The notes: generated by a model not told the origin, from the sequence alone. Numbered from the stretch's first letter, positions 46,431 through 59,591 are shown. The stretch is 64,000 nucleotides of DNA from Cornus controversa (GCA_026545225.1 CM048850.1:9329501-9393500); one strand, 5' to 3'. Program-made: numbers and translations.

Positions 46431-46442
46431 TGGTATCAGAGC
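46431..46442 (+). other. Primer binding site, initiator tRNA-Met
   Basis: TGGTATCAGAGC, complementary to the 3' end of plant initiator tRNA-Met, three bases after the LTR end GTGACA. Usual for chromoviruses of the Tekay/Del type. Confidence 0.92.
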
Positions 46443-46443
46443 A

Positions 46444-46740
46444 CTAGGTTGGAATACCTAGGGACGACGGGTGATGGACGTATCATGTGTATGGTTGAGA
46501 AGTTTAGATTATGTACCTAATAGCAGAGTGCTATGAGAGCACTAGGTTGGAATACCTAGGGGCGACGGGTAAAGGTTGAGGATATGAGGAACTCTTGATT
46601 GCTGTTAAAGCATTAGGTTTGGAAACCTAGGGTATCAAAGTCGTAGGTTCGAATACCTAAGGACAGATGGTCAAATCACGTGTTGATTTGGAGATAGGCA
46701 ATGGTTAATAGTTGTCTAGATGATAGGTTTGATTACCTAT
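46444..46740 (+). repeat. Hairpin series following the PBS
   Basis: Hairpins with about six-base loops: CTAGGT-TGGAAT-ACCTAG at 46444-46461 and again at 46542-46559; TAGGTT-TGGA-AACCTA around 46614-46629; TAGGT-TCGAAT-ACCTA at 46644-46659; ATAGGT-TTGATT-ACCTAT at 46723-46740. The outer base pair changes from C-G to A-T with pairing kept. The position next to the PBS is where packaging and dimerisation signals lie in retroelements; that role is inferred. Confidence 0.6.
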
Positions 46741-48988
46741 GGATGATAGTGGAATGACTTGCTCGGTTTGAGCAATCCTACTGAAAGACCAAAGTGTTGG
46801 TGTGTGAAACTAGTTTCGATTGGTGATAACTCCCAGATTGGTTGAGTTTAGACCTTTGAGTTGGTGATTAAGTCTCATTAGTGAGCAATGAAGAGATACC
46901 GCAAGGAAGTTTGCGAGTGTTTAAGTCCTTAGAAATACTTAGGGGCTTATGATGTGTTGTTGGTAAGTGTATTGCCGAGGTTCAATTGGGATTGAGATGG
47001 GATACAAGGAAGGCATGTTGCCAGAGTTGGGCTAACTGGGAAAAATGGCCTAGCTAGACATTTTTGTTGGATTAGTGCTTCTCTTACGATACGCCGGCTC
47101 TTGTGGATGTTGAGTTGTTTCGTCCGGATGACGATGGATAGAGAATTCCCAATGGTAGGGATATGTCACTGAAAGTGATTGGTATTGATAGTCAAGGTTG
47201 CTACCTTAGACTATAGAAGTGGGTAGATTGGTAGGTGTTTACCAATGGGTACAGAGGATGAGAGTAGGTTGGTTTGAACCACTCTAGATTTTGTGTTCTA
47301 GTATGTGTGTATACTAGGGGGGACTGGGCCGTGTTTCACACTTGCTCAGGCAGAGGAAGTACCGGGACCGTGTATGGTCAGAGGTATTTTCCTGGTGTTA
47401 GCCCGAGGGCTAGGGTCTTGATTTATGCATCATATGTCATATCATGCATGGTACGTGTTTATGTGATTAGCATGTTGTATGTTATATGCTATGTGGTATA
47501 TATGATTCATGTGACTGTGCATTACTCTTTTGTGTTGCATTTTGCGTTGCATGGTTAGTAGTGACATGTAGTCACCTAGAAGTTCTGGTTTTGAGAATTG
47601 GTAAACCTGGGTAAAGGTTTGAAACTGAGTGGACTGTGATGTTGAAATAGACATGTAGTGATAGGCTTTGAAAGTATAAGTCTGGAATTGTGGAGAAAGG
47701 TATGGTATACCTTGTAGTTTTCCAAACCAAGAGTTTGAAGGATTTGTGGGGTCCTAAACGAAGCAGTCAGGATCTTGGAGTCTCAAATGAGATGCTGGAA
47801 AGGAATGGATAAATACCCAGGAAGCCGAAAACGTCCGTTAGGATTAATGGACGGGAAAGTGAGATTCATTCGTCGAGGAATGAGATTGTGAAATTAAGGG
47901 CATGTAAAACCCTAATCTTGGCACTAAATGCCAATGGAATGTAGTCCACCAAAAAAAAATGGACAGGACTGGATGATTTGTTTTGACAAGTGCACTCCTT
48001 ATGTGCCTTGACCTCAGTGGTGTACTGTGATATGCGCATGATAGATGCAGTTAGATCATAGTGTGGATATGATGTTAAGAGAAGGATGGGTTGATAGTGG
48101 ACGAGGATCCTGACATATGGTATCTGAAGTGAGGATAATTTCTTGCCGTGAAGGGGAGAGGTGGACGCAGTGGACGTGTAGACGCAGTGGGCTGCGGCCA
48201 CTGTATGGCTGCTGTTTGGCTACTGTAGGTGACCTCAAACTTTCATTGGTAAGGGTTGTCTAAAGTGAAGTGCTGATATGAAAGGAATTCTCTCTAATTG
48301 TCAACTGGCTCCTTGGTGTGAAGGATGAAAATGAGATTGTGGAATCAGTGGGATGTGAGATCCTAGACTTGGCATTGGATTCCAGTGGGTGGTAGTCTAT
48401 GAGACTCGGCAGGATTATGTGGCTTGCTTCGGCAAGTGCACCGCTTACGTGGTTTGTATCGGCAAGTACACTGTCATGTGCCTTGCTGGTGAGTGCGCTT
48501 GTGATGTGCACTGGATTGATGTGGTTTGTGTTGTGATGATGCCCAGGATATTGGACTAAGCCCGGGAATGATATGCCAGAGATAGAAAGTCATATTTGAT
48601 AATAAAAGAATGACTTTGAGTATTGATAATCCTGGATTATAAGGGATGTATCACTGCGAGTGATTGGTATGATTAGTCGAAGGTATTGCCTTAGACTAGA
48701 GATAGTGATGGACTGGATAGATCTTGAGGTAGAGACTGTGGACTCTAGGAAGCAAGTGCTTCGGAGGATTTCGTGAGTGAACCGTACATGGGCTTAGGAG
48801 TCACACAGCCATGTCACGGAAGTGGTTATATTGCCTTATGGCAGTTGAGATGCACTGATTATGCCAAACTTGAGTGTTATGAGTTAGGTGTTGCAAGTGT
48901 AGCGCCTAGAGTATGTGAAAAGGGAAAGTGACGATTATTGGCGAGAATAACGTCCTGTATGGATTGGTTTAGGAGAAACCATGACTAT

Positions 48989-49015
48989 GCTAATTTCGAG
49001 GATGAAATTCCTTGA
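48989..49015 (+). pseudogene. Relic of the pol C-terminus
   Basis: Reads AlaAsnPheGluAspGluIlePro then TGA, just upstream of the PPT. Tekay/Del-type pol polyproteins commonly end with a similar N-F-x-D-E-I motif directly before the PPT. Too short for proof, but exactly in the expected place. Confidence 0.45.
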
Positions 49016-49025
49016 AGAAGGGAGG
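49014..49025 (+). other. Polypurine tract of the LARD
   Basis: GAAGAAGGGAGG, one base before the 3' LTR. Confidence 0.88.
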
Positions 49026-49026
49026 T

Positions 49027-51532
49027 TGTAAGGACCGGGATTATTTTGACCGGTTCTGGGCGATTTTGGACCGGACCGGTTTTTTTTCGAATAAATTAAA
49101 TTCGGAAAGACGTTATATATATATACATATGGAATTATATATATATATAGAGAGATGGAGAAGATTTTGTACGTGGAATTATAGTAAGGCCTGAGGATGC
49201 GGGTATATATATATATGAGTATATATATATATATGTGGGATATATTTATATTAAATTATAAATATATCTATTAAGTACATGCATTATTATATATACACAT
49301 AAAAGTGTGTATATGTGTGGGCATATATATGTATAAGTGTATGGGTTTTATTTTATACAGTGTACTGTAGCGTATATATATATATATATGTGTATATTTT
49401 ATGCATTATACATATGTGGCTGTGAGTGGCTGAAGGGGACATGTGATACCAATTAAGTTGGATTCAAAAAAAATAAAATAAAATGAAAAGAGAGACCACA
49501 TGGGTCGGCTGGAAAGAAAGAAAAGAGAAAGAAAAGAAAAGAAGAAAGAAAGAAAAGAAAAAGAAAAGAAAAGAAGAAAAGAAAAAGAAAAAGAAAAGGA
49601 GAAGAAAGAGAATCGGGGAGAGAGAAAGAGAACCCGAGAGGGAGAGAAATCGAGGAGAGAGAGAGCTCGGGGGAGACCGAGAGACGCCGAGGGAGGAGAT
49701 GGAGCTTCGGTGCTCCAGCGGCTGCTCCGACGTGGGCCTCTCGACGGCCAGCCACGAGTGGTGGCAGCGGCTGAAGGCGGTGGTGGCCAGCCGCGACTGG
49801 GGGTTTCGCGGCTGGGGTTGCGGGTCGGGTTCGCTGGCGGCGGGCCGGTGACAGCAGCTGATGGTGGCTGTGATGGTGGTTCCGGCGGTGGTGCGAGCTG
49901 CCTGGTTCGCAGCTTCGGCTGGTGCTCGAGCCGTGCTGGATCTGTCTCGGTGAGCTCCGGCGGCGAACAGCGGTAGTGGTCGGCGGTTCGGTTGGAGGCA
50001 GTGGGGGTTCTCGGCTGTTGCAGCTGGGTTCGGCTGAGGTCCTTCTTGGGCTTGGCTCGAGCCAGCTGATGGGTTGTTCTAGGGGGATTTTCCTTGGTTG
50101 TTTCCGGTGAGGTTTGGGTGTTCACGGGTTCGGGATAGCAGCAGTAGTGGCTGCCACGGTTGGGTTGTGTTTGGATGGGTCTGTGGTGGAGGCTCAGTTG
50201 ATGGTGGAGTTTTCTTCTCGGGTTGTCCATGGTTACAGAGCACATATTGGTGCTGGAGGGGCTATTTGGCTGGGCTCAAAGTGGAGACGGTTTTGGTTGT
50301 TACAAGTTGAAGAGGAGAATGGGTTTAGTTTGGGCAATGGTTGGCTGTGGATTTGGTCCTTGTAGTTGTTGGTTCCGACGGAGTTTCGGAATTGGGTTTT
50401 TAGTTGTGGCTGGCGATGAGTTCAGTTTGGGGGCTAGGGGCTGTTTGGTTCATCGTTGATCACGGTATGGTCGGACGTGGTGACAACCGTGGCTGTGGAT
50501 CTTGTTTGGCTCGACTGATGGTGTTCGATCTTGTGGCCTTGGGTGAAGGCCGTTTTGGCCATGGTAGCGGTTTGATTTGGTTTCTAGTGGTTTCGGCTTA
50601 GCAGTGAGTTATGTGTGGGTTGCATATGGGGTTCGTTGGCAACTCGAGTTGTGGGTTGTTTTGGGTAACCGAATGAGAGGGATTCACAGCTGGTTATGAT
50701 TTGGCTGGACTTTGCTCACGGTGGCAGCCATGGTGGGACTACCATGGAAGGATTGAGTTGGGTCGGTTACATGGGCTTTGACAAGGGACTGGACCGGGCT
50801 TGGTAGGGACCGCTTTGCAAGCGCGGACTTGGCGAAAGCTGGACCTAAGGCAAGTTGATTCTTGCCTCTATCTCGTACATATCTTTTACGTACGTTGAGT
50901 AATTTACATATGTCTTAATTTAATCATATGTGGTATGTGTATATACATATATATGTAGGCGCTGATATATATATGTGTATAGGGAATGTGGTACATACAT
51001 GGGATGTGAGAGGATATACATATGCGTGGGTGTATATATATGTATGTGCGGGTTTGGGAAGCGATAACATGTTAGATTAATCGCCTGATTGCATTGTGAT
51101 ATGCATGTATGTATAGATTAAAGTCTATGTAAAGCATGCTAAATAATACCTGTTTAGCTCTGTGTTGTCTTGTATGCATATGTGGTTCTTATGCATGGTG
51201 TTCAGGAAGTATATATATGTATGTGATTATATATATGTATGGTTGCAGTGGTAGAAATGCATGCTAAGTTGAATTTAACTTTTGGCGAGTATTTGAAAAG
51301 CATGAAATGTGCTAAGTGCTTTATATGTTCTTGATACATATGTGGGTGACGTAATATATATGTGTGTATATATATTGTGATTGGAATGCATGTTAGCTAC
51401 TCGTAGTGAATACATGCATTGAATGAGAGCATGACTGTACTTATGCTAGTGTACGTGCATATAGGACTTATATGCAAGATTGGACATATATGTGTTTATA
51501 TGTGGGAATGTGAATGTGAGATGCGTGCGAGC

Positions 51533-51581
<49 letters not shown>

Positions 51582-53388
51582 AATGTATGCATTGGTCCTA
51601 GCATGATAAAAATGTGCTAAGTTGAAGTTGTTGCATATATGAGGTGTTATGCAAGTTTGTGAACATGTATGTGCTATATGTGTTGGAATGTGATGAAAAG
51701 CATGCCAAATGCTTCTTTTTAGTATTCATAGGCATGGGCTGACGCATGAAAATATCATGTTATGTATATATGCATTCATATTGCATATATAGGAAGGAAA
51801 TGACACATACGTGGTTATATGTGGGTCTATGTAGAGGGAAATGCATGCTATGTACTTATATACTAGCTGGTGCATTGGGATAGCATAAAATAGAATGCTT
51901 AGTTATGTATACATCCATATTGCATATATGGGAGGTTGCGGGAAAATTAACGCAAAAAGAGGTGCACGGGACTTCGGAGTGGTCCAACTTTGTCACGAGA
52001 AGTGGTATAACTATCCACTGGGTATGGCCCTCGGAGTGGACCCGCCATACGAAGGCTTTATGCCTAGAATCGAAGTGTGTCCAACGTTTGTGAGATTCAG
52101 AGATTCCCCCTCACAATTAGGCAAACCAATATATTGCCATCGGAGTATGTCCAATAAGTATGGCCCTCGGAGTGGACCCGCCATGCTCAGGCCTAAAGCC
52201 TGGAATTCGGAGTATGTCCAATGAATGTGAGCCTCGGAGCTGTCCCCTCACATAACGGCAATCCTATACATTGCCAGAGTAGGATGACCTTTCGGAGTGG
52301 TCCAGGTCATAGGTTGGTTATCGGAGTTGTCCTAGGTCACATGATCCTCGGAGCGGGCCAATCATGTGGGGTATCGGATGAGGACCGAGAGTGAGAGTAT
52401 GTGCAAGCTTTGATGCTTGTCTTATGTATCGAATTATGACCGTGGGGGGTAAAAAATACCTTTATGCTCATGTGTTTATCTGTTAAGCATGTTTTCCTGT
52501 TTAAATGCATCTTTATTGCATTTGTGATGTGCTACTTGACGAGTAGGAGATGTGGTAGTTAATTTACATCGTTTATGTAAACGTTTTGACATATATGTTC
52601 TATATACATATTGGTGCGGAATGTGTACTGCTTTCAAGCATGTTGAAAATGATTTCTAAAATCATGTATAGTAGATTTTGTATGTTTATATGTGCTAGAG
52701 TAGCCATATACATCGTTGGTTCATGCTAGGTAGAGCATGGTCTTAAATATTGTGATATATTTAAGTGCATGTATATTTTTGAGAATATGTGAGGATCGAC
52801 CTGATGCAGCGGTGATAGTATGGTTCTACATACCTTGTTGGGCCTTTGAGCTCACCCCCTCCCAGGTTTTGCAGGTGTTGCTGGTTTTGGAGTCAGTTGG
52901 GGAAACTGATAGCACCAGTTACAGAGGTAGTAATTAGATTCCTTAGAATCTAATTTATGTCCAGGATATTGGATAGATAGATGTATTACATTTGGATTAA
53001 ATGTATGGAGAGATGTATATTGATTCAGTTCCTTCAGTTGTATTTTATTCATGTGATGTATGTATTTAATACGGATATTCAAGGACTGAGGCATGTATAT
53101 TCATGATTGCATTATGCATGTTGTAGAAATATTGGGGGGACACGGGCCCAGAAGTGTCCATTTTTATTGTTTAGATATAAATGCTGGGGGGACACGTGCC
53201 CAGAAGTGTCCATTTGAATTGAAAGCAGGTATAACATGCCAGGAGCTGATTATTTAGAATGGGTCATGCCCAATTTTCGTAAAAATAATGGGAAATTGAG
53301 ATTGAATGATCAGGTGGGGTTATGTCGTGAGGGTGATCTCACGGGGTTCACACCTCAGTTTTTGGGCCTCGGGAATCGGGGCGTGACA
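49027..53388 (+). repeat. 3' LTR of the LARD
   Basis: 4362 bp, same internal order as the 5' LTR at an offset of about 6962 bp in the stem-loop part. By eye, differences from the 5' LTR are mostly C/T or G/A and fall mainly in 49027-50300 and the last 120 bp; 50300-52800 is almost unchanged apart from TA-tract length. Confidence 0.93.
52022..52369 (+). repeat. Array of stem-loops with a constant 15-nt loop (3' LTR)
   Basis: Identical copy of 45060-45407 in the second LTR, all seven stems intact. Confidence 0.8.
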
Positions 53389-53407
53389 TCACATGCTATA
53401 AGCCATG
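53389..53407. repeat. End of array B truncated monomer 1
   Basis: TCACATGCTATAAGCCATG: the second target duplication plus the last 14 bases of the interrupted truncated monomer. Confidence 0.85.
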
Positions 53408-54430
53408 TATAATATATACACACACACACGTAATATTGGATGGGATTTCATTTAGTCTTTTTGTGGTTAACTGTAATTCGCTGCCATGACTGGCCAAAAA
53501 TAAAAGAGAGATGAGTTTGCAATTGCAACAAAGTTGATTGATAGTCGTGGAACTCCTAACTTACAGTTCAGTAGATTTATTTATAGAATGTAAGTACATC
53601 TAACTTTCTAAAATCTAGTTACATGATAAAAATGAAATAAAACAATTATATAAAAAGAAATAAAATAATTATATCATTGCACATTATCACGTCTTCAAAC
53701 TTCCACTAATGTAGCTTCACTCCAGCCTTTAGAGTCCTAATTATACTTAAACTCATCCTCGTGTAACCTAAAACTCCCATTTGTAATGAGTTCAAGATTT
53801 ACTAAAAAAGTCTTCCCACTGATGCAATGTAGCCCAAGCTTGTAGGAGTCCACTTCGATCATAACTACAAATATATATATTTTGTATAACCAATTTCATA
53901 GTAACCATATGATGATAAGAGTTCTTGCTAAACCACTCTTCTATGCTTATCTTATCTCCACCTAAGTGGTTATTCCCAAATCAAACTACTTCAACGATCT
54001 CATATAATAATTCCCAAATCATATAGTAACACTTGTTTTATTATTTTACGAACAAAATACAACTAGAGATAATCCCACCTGTCATGTTCGTAATTAAATC
54101 AAGTTACTGTCACAATGGCAGACATATGGCACCATTTTGGGTGCCAACATTTGTCCCCAATTTCAAATATCTTATTCTGACTGATCAAGCTAATAAGATT
54201 TTTAAATTTTAAAATATATTAGAAAAAATTTCATAACTTTGTGGCTGCTTGAGATTTATCAAGTTGGTCAAATGGTCAACGTGATAAATCTCACACAACT
54301 CTTTTATAAATATTATTTTATTGACTTTTTTAAAACATAAATTACGAGTTCCTCATTTATATACACCTTGGGAAGTTTTCTTTTCAAGGTTTTGCAACAA
54401 ACTCGGATTTCAAATCCAAATTTAATTCAA

Positions 54431-54479
<49 letters not shown>

Positions 54480-54517
54480 AGAAATCAGGGCTTTAGGGAT
54501 AGTCAAATTCGTCACTA
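53408..54517. repeat. Segment S, copy 1
   Basis: 1110 bp unrelated to the monomer, starting TATAATATATACACACAC and ending with a (TA)n tract and TCGTCACTATA. AT-rich and not recognised. On the minus strand a 42-codon frame (about 53738-53866, MIEVDSYKLGLHCISGK...) is preceded by a TTTGTAG acceptor-like word; it may be a scrap of a host exon or chance. It recurs at 57551 and 61698. About seven substitutions separate it from copy 2. Confidence 0.85.
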
Positions 54518-55421
54518 TAATTTATCTCAAAAACTTATAATTCAACTACATTTCTTTTCCAAATATTTTCTTGTCTTTCTATAATTATTCTCTCCGTTTA
54601 TAATCTATTTTTTTTCTTTAACTAGACTATTTTGAATTGGTTAGTTAGTAAAGTATCAAAAAAAAAAACCAGACTAATATTATTTATAGTAATATATTTA
54701 AAATTAAAATATAATTATTTATCTTTAAAATTTCTGTCTCAAACCTCCATATGTATCGTACCTCGATGACATCTCTTGAGAACTTCTACCCAATTTCGTG
54801 GTACACACCTAAAATGTCAGCTCGCTACAGTCCAGTGCCATGTGATACATTCAGTCAAAATTTATTGCAAAATTTAAGAGTACCAACATGTTGCAAGTAT
54901 TTAACTTTGATTGTTAACTTCTACCCAATTTAGTGGTACACACCTAAAATGTGAGATCGCTGCTGTCCAGTGTCATTTGAAACATTCAGCCAAAATTTAT
55001 TTCAAAATTTAAGAGTACCAACATGTTGCATGTATTTAACTTTGATTGCAAACTTCGATTGTATTTAACTTTGATTGTGAACTTCAATCCAATTTAGTGG
55101 TACACATTTAAAATGTTAGGTGGCTACTATTCAATGTCATGTCATACAGTTAGCCAAAATTTATTGCAAAATTTAAGAGTAGCTGTTGTATGTATTGAGC
55201 TTTACATACAATCACATGCTATAAGCCATGGACCGCACCTGCTGAAAGGTCACTCTCAAATTTCCTCTGCCACCTGATAAGGGGACAATGTATCCATAGA
55301 TAGCTCTTGGGTGTGCGTGAGAAGTAAAAATAAACTAAACAAATAATTTCCATAGATGGTAATGCAAATGTTGTCAACATGTTGTCACTGTGTCAAAAGT
55401 GTAATATCATTATATTATTAG

Positions 55422-55463
<42 letters not shown>

Positions 55464-56904
55464 CTAATAATATAATGATATTACACTTTTGACACAGTGA
55501 CAACATATACATATATAATTTGTAACAAAAGAGGTCTAGATCAATCTTAAACAATATGTAATCCGAATGGATTCCAACGATTTCTTAATTTTAGAAGTGG
55601 AATCGAAACAAAATCATAACATTTGTACTTATTCTGTTCGATTTACTGGTTTTACAGTTTTTTATGCACCTGGAACCTCTTTAATTATGCTTCGTATGTC
55701 TGAACATAATATATTTTTCATGTAAAATGGTTTTATTTTTCTATTTTCTGCCATTTGGCTGAAATCTTTTAAAATAATTTTTGAAAATCAAATCTATTGA
55801 AAATCAAACCTGGCTTTTTTACCAAGGCACTTGTGATTATCGACCCTCTCTCTTCTACCAATCCATTTGTTTAAGGTCGAAGTGCAATAAATTCCCATCT
55901 AGTTTCAAAATCGTGCACAATACCCCCTCTCATTTTTTTGGGTGCATTAAACACCCTCCCACTTATAATTTGGTGCAGTTTGCCCCTATTTGGCACTATA
56001 TGGATTAAGAATTGATGTAAAATGACAGAAATACCCTCAGAGATAAAAAAATAGAAATTAAAATTAAAAAGAAAAAGAAAAAAAGTGATTAATTTACCAA
56101 AAAAACTATCAAAAAAATAAAATAACAACTTTAATTTTCCGAAATACCGAAACAATGATAAAATAAAATAAAATTTTAATTTACAAAAAAAAAATTTATC
56201 GAGAAAAAAAATTGGTGAAATAAAGGTTTTTTTTTGGGTAAATTTTTTCGACAAATTAAAGTTATATTTTATTTTCTTTTTTTGGTATTTTTTTTAATTT
56301 TTTGATATATTAATCACTTTTTTCTTTTTCTTTTTAATTTTTATTTATATATATATTTTTTATCTATGAGGGTATTTCTGTCATTTTACATCAATTCTTA
56401 ACCAAAAAAGTGCCAAATATGGGCAAACTGCACCAAATTATAAGTTGGAGGGTGTTTAATGCTCCCAAATAAAGGAGAGGGGGCATTGTGCACCATTTTG
56501 AAACTAGAGGGGGGTTTATTGCACTTTGGCCATTGTTTAAACACAAAATTATCAACTAAATTGTTGATAATTATTTGACAAGAAAATGTCAAAAAATAAT
56601 TAAGAATTATTTTATTTATTTTCAAGACATTAATTGATGGGTAATGATAATGAGGATGATAAATGATTGGGTGAATATCTCTTATCTCGCCTCAAATTTG
56701 TCTAACTACTTATGGGACGAAACTTTTTGCAAAACTAGTTTGACCTTCCATGTCAGAAATTCAATTTAATTAAAGTTTAATAGAAATTAAGACTACCCTT
56801 TAATAAATAGGGCTCATTTAAGTAATTAAGGTTTAATAGAAATACTATATAAATATGGTTAATTTGATTATTGCTTAATTTAATTTTCGTAATGGATTCC
56901 ATTC
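54518..56904. repeat. Array B monomer body 2
   Basis: Hairpin 55379-55506 with a long TA core, foldback element 55875-56532. First part of a 4.13-kb higher-order unit (54518-58648). Confidence 0.9.
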
Positions 56905-57550
56905 TTAGTGATATAAATAGGTTGTATTCAACCTTTACATTATCTTCTATTTTTAGATTGAATAGAAGTGATAGTTAATTTATCTCAAAAACTTATAATT
57001 CAACTATATTTCACTTCCAAATACTTTCTTGTTTTTCTACAATTATTCTCTCGGTTTGTAATCTATTTTTTTTTCTTTAACTAGACTATTTTGAATTGGT
57101 TAGCTAGTTAAGTATCTAAAAAAAAAAATAAACCCAACTAATATTACTTATTGAAATATATTTAAAATAAAAAATAAGTATTTCCTTAAAAAAATTTGTC
57201 TCAGGCCTCCATATGTATCGTACCTCGATGACACCTCTTGAGATCTTCTACCCAATTTAGTGGTATACACCTAAACTGTCAGGTCGCTACAGTCCAGTGT
57301 CATGTGATACAATCAGCCAAAATTTATTGCAAAATTTAAGAGTGTCAACATGTTGCAAGTATTTAACTTTGATTGTGAACTTCTACCGAATTTAGTGGTA
57401 CACACCTAAAATGTTAGGTCGCTGCTGTCCAGTGTCATGTGATACATTGAGCCAAAATTTATTGCAAAATTTAAGAGTACCAGCATGTGTATTTAACTTT
57501 ACGTACGTTTGTCGGTAAATATACAATCACATCACATGCTATAAGCCATG
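56905..57550. repeat. Array B truncated monomer 2
   Basis: 646 bp, without hairpin or foldback element. Equivalent of the LARD-interrupted truncated monomer, showing the empty LARD target site at about 57525-57540. Confidence 0.9.
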
Positions 57551-58573
57551 TATAATATATACACACACACACGTAATATTGGATGGGATTTCATTTAGTC
57601 TTTTTGTGGTTAACTGTAATTCGCTGCCATGACTAGCCAAAAATAAAAGAGAGATGAGTTTGCAATTGCAACAAAGTTGATTGATAGTCGTGGAACTCCT
57701 AACTTACAGTTCAGTAGATTTATTTATAGAATGTAAGTACATCTAACTTTCTAAAATCTAGTTACATGATAAAAATGAAATAAAACAATTATATAAAAAG
57801 AAATAAAATAATTATATCATTGCACATTATCACGTCTTCAAACTTCCACTAATGTAGCTTCACTCCAGCCTTTAGAGTCCTAATTATACTTAAACTCATC
57901 CTCGTGTAACCTAAAACTCCCATTTGTAATGAGTTCAAGATTTACTAAAAAAGTCTTCCCACTGATGCAATGTAGCCCAAGCTTGTAGGAGTCCACTTCG
58001 ATCATAACTACAAATATATATATTTTGTATAACCAATTTCATAGTAACCATATGATGATAAGAGTTCTTGCTAAACCACTCTTCTATGCTTATCTTATCT
58101 CCACCTAAGTGGTTATTCCCAAATCAAACTACTTCAACGATCTCATATAATAATTCCCAAATCATATAGTAACACTTGTTTTATTATTTTACGAATAAAA
58201 TACAACTAAAGATAATCCCACCTGTCATGTTCGTAATTAAATCAAGTTACTATCACAATGGCAGTCATATGGCACCATTTTGGGTGCCAACATTTGTCCC
58301 CAATTTTAAATATCTTATTCTGACTGATCAAGCTAATAAGATTTTTAAATTTTAAAATATATTAGAAAAAATTTCATAACTTTGTGGCTGCTTGAGATTT
58401 ATCAAGTTGGTCAAATGGTCAACGTGATAAATCTCACACAACTCTTTTATAAATATTATTTTATTGACTTTTTTAAAACATAAATTACGAGTTCCTCATT
58501 TATATACACCTTGGGAAGTTTTCTTTTCAAGGTTTTGCAACAAACTCGGATTTCAAATCCAAATTTAATTAAA

Positions 58574-58610
<37 letters not shown>

Positions 58611-58648
58611 AGAAATCAGGGCTTTAGGGATAGTCAAATTCGTCACTA
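57551..58648. repeat. Segment S, copy 2
   Basis: 1098 bp; nearly identical to copy 3, slightly more different from copy 1. The TA tract is shorter than in copy 1. Confidence 0.88.
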
Positions 58649-59553
58649 TAATTTATCTCAAAAACTTATAATTCAACTACATTTCTTTTCCAAATATTTT
58701 CTTGTCTTTCTATAATTATTCTCTCCGTTTATAATCTATTTTTTTTCTTTAACTAGACTATTTTGAATTGGTTAGTTAGTAAAGTATCAAAAAAAAAAAC
58801 CCAGACTAATATTATTTATAGTAATATATTTAAAATTAAAAAATAAATATTTATCTTTAAAATTTCTGTCTCAAACCTCCATATGTATCGTACCTCGATG
58901 ACATCTCTTGAGAACTTCTACCCAATTTAGTGGTACACACCTAAAATGTCAGGTCGCTACAGTCCAGTGCCATGTTATACATTCAGTCAAAATTTATTGC
59001 AAAATTTAAGAGTACCAACATGTTGCAAGTATTTAACTTTGATTGTGAACTTCTACCCAATTTAGTGGTACACACCTAAAATGTGAGATCGCTGCTGTCC
59101 ACTGTCATTTGAAACATTCAGCCAAAATTTATTTCAAAATTTAAGAGTACCAACATGTTGCATGTATTTAACTTTCATTGCAAACTTCGATTGTATTTAA
59201 CTTTGATTGTGAACTTCTATCCAATTTAGTGGTACACATTTAAAATGTTAGGTGGCTACTATTCAGTGTCATGTCATACAGTCAGCCAAAATTTCTTGCA
59301 AAATTTAAGAGTAGCTGTTGTATGTATTGAGCTTTACCTACAATCACATGCTATAAGCCATGGACCGCACCTGCTGAAAGGTCACTCTCAAATTTCCTCT
59401 GCCACCTGATAAGGGGACAATGTATCCATAGATAGCTCTTGGGTGTTCGTGAGAAGTAAAAATAAACTAAACAAATAATTTCCATAGATGGTAATACAAA
59501 TGTTGTCAACATGTTGTCACTGTGTCAAAAGTGTAATATCATTATATTATTAG

Positions 59554-59591
<38 letters not shown>

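Larger units (their letters stand above)
46428..49026 (+). other. Noncoding internal domain of the LARD
   Basis: No ORF beyond chance length and no gag or pol similarity except at 48989-49015. It contains the post-PBS hairpin series (46444-46740). It also has two diverged copies of a roughly 75-bp module (about 47155-47230 and 48643-48720), each with hairpins TCACT...AGTGA and AGTC-AAGG...CCTT-A-GACT. A further diverged duplication pairs about 47870-48000 with about 48320-48450 (shared words ATGAGATTGTG, CTTGGCA, GGCAAGTGCAC). Confidence 0.75.
42069..53388 (+). mobile_element. LARD-type LTR retrotransposon (large retrotransposon derivative)
   Basis: 11,320 bp between two copies of TCACA (42064-42068 and 53389-53393); the empty site AATCACATCACATGC is present at 57525-57540 and 61670-61687. 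LTRs are 4359 and 4362 bp (TGTAAGGACC...GCGTGACA), the internal region only 2599 bp and noncoding. PBS (46431-46442) and PPT (49014-49025) are intact, so it can in principle be replicated in trans. The dimensions match the LARD class. A pol C-terminal relic beside the PPT points to descent from a Tekay/Del-like chromovirus. The LTRs differ by roughly 1%, so the insertion is recent. Confidence 0.93.

Noticed and set aside
46644-46659. GGTTCGAATAC resembling a tRNA B-box
   Set aside because: It mismatches the B-box consensus near its end, has no A-box at the right distance and no cloverleaf, and is better explained as one member of the hairpin series.
49406-50245. 279-codon minus-strand ORF in the 3' LTR of the LARD
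   Set aside because: It is Pro/Ser/Arg-rich followed by a Phe/Ser/Leu run, the antisense reading of a GA-rich and GC-rich LTR. The equivalent frame in the 5' LTR is interrupted.
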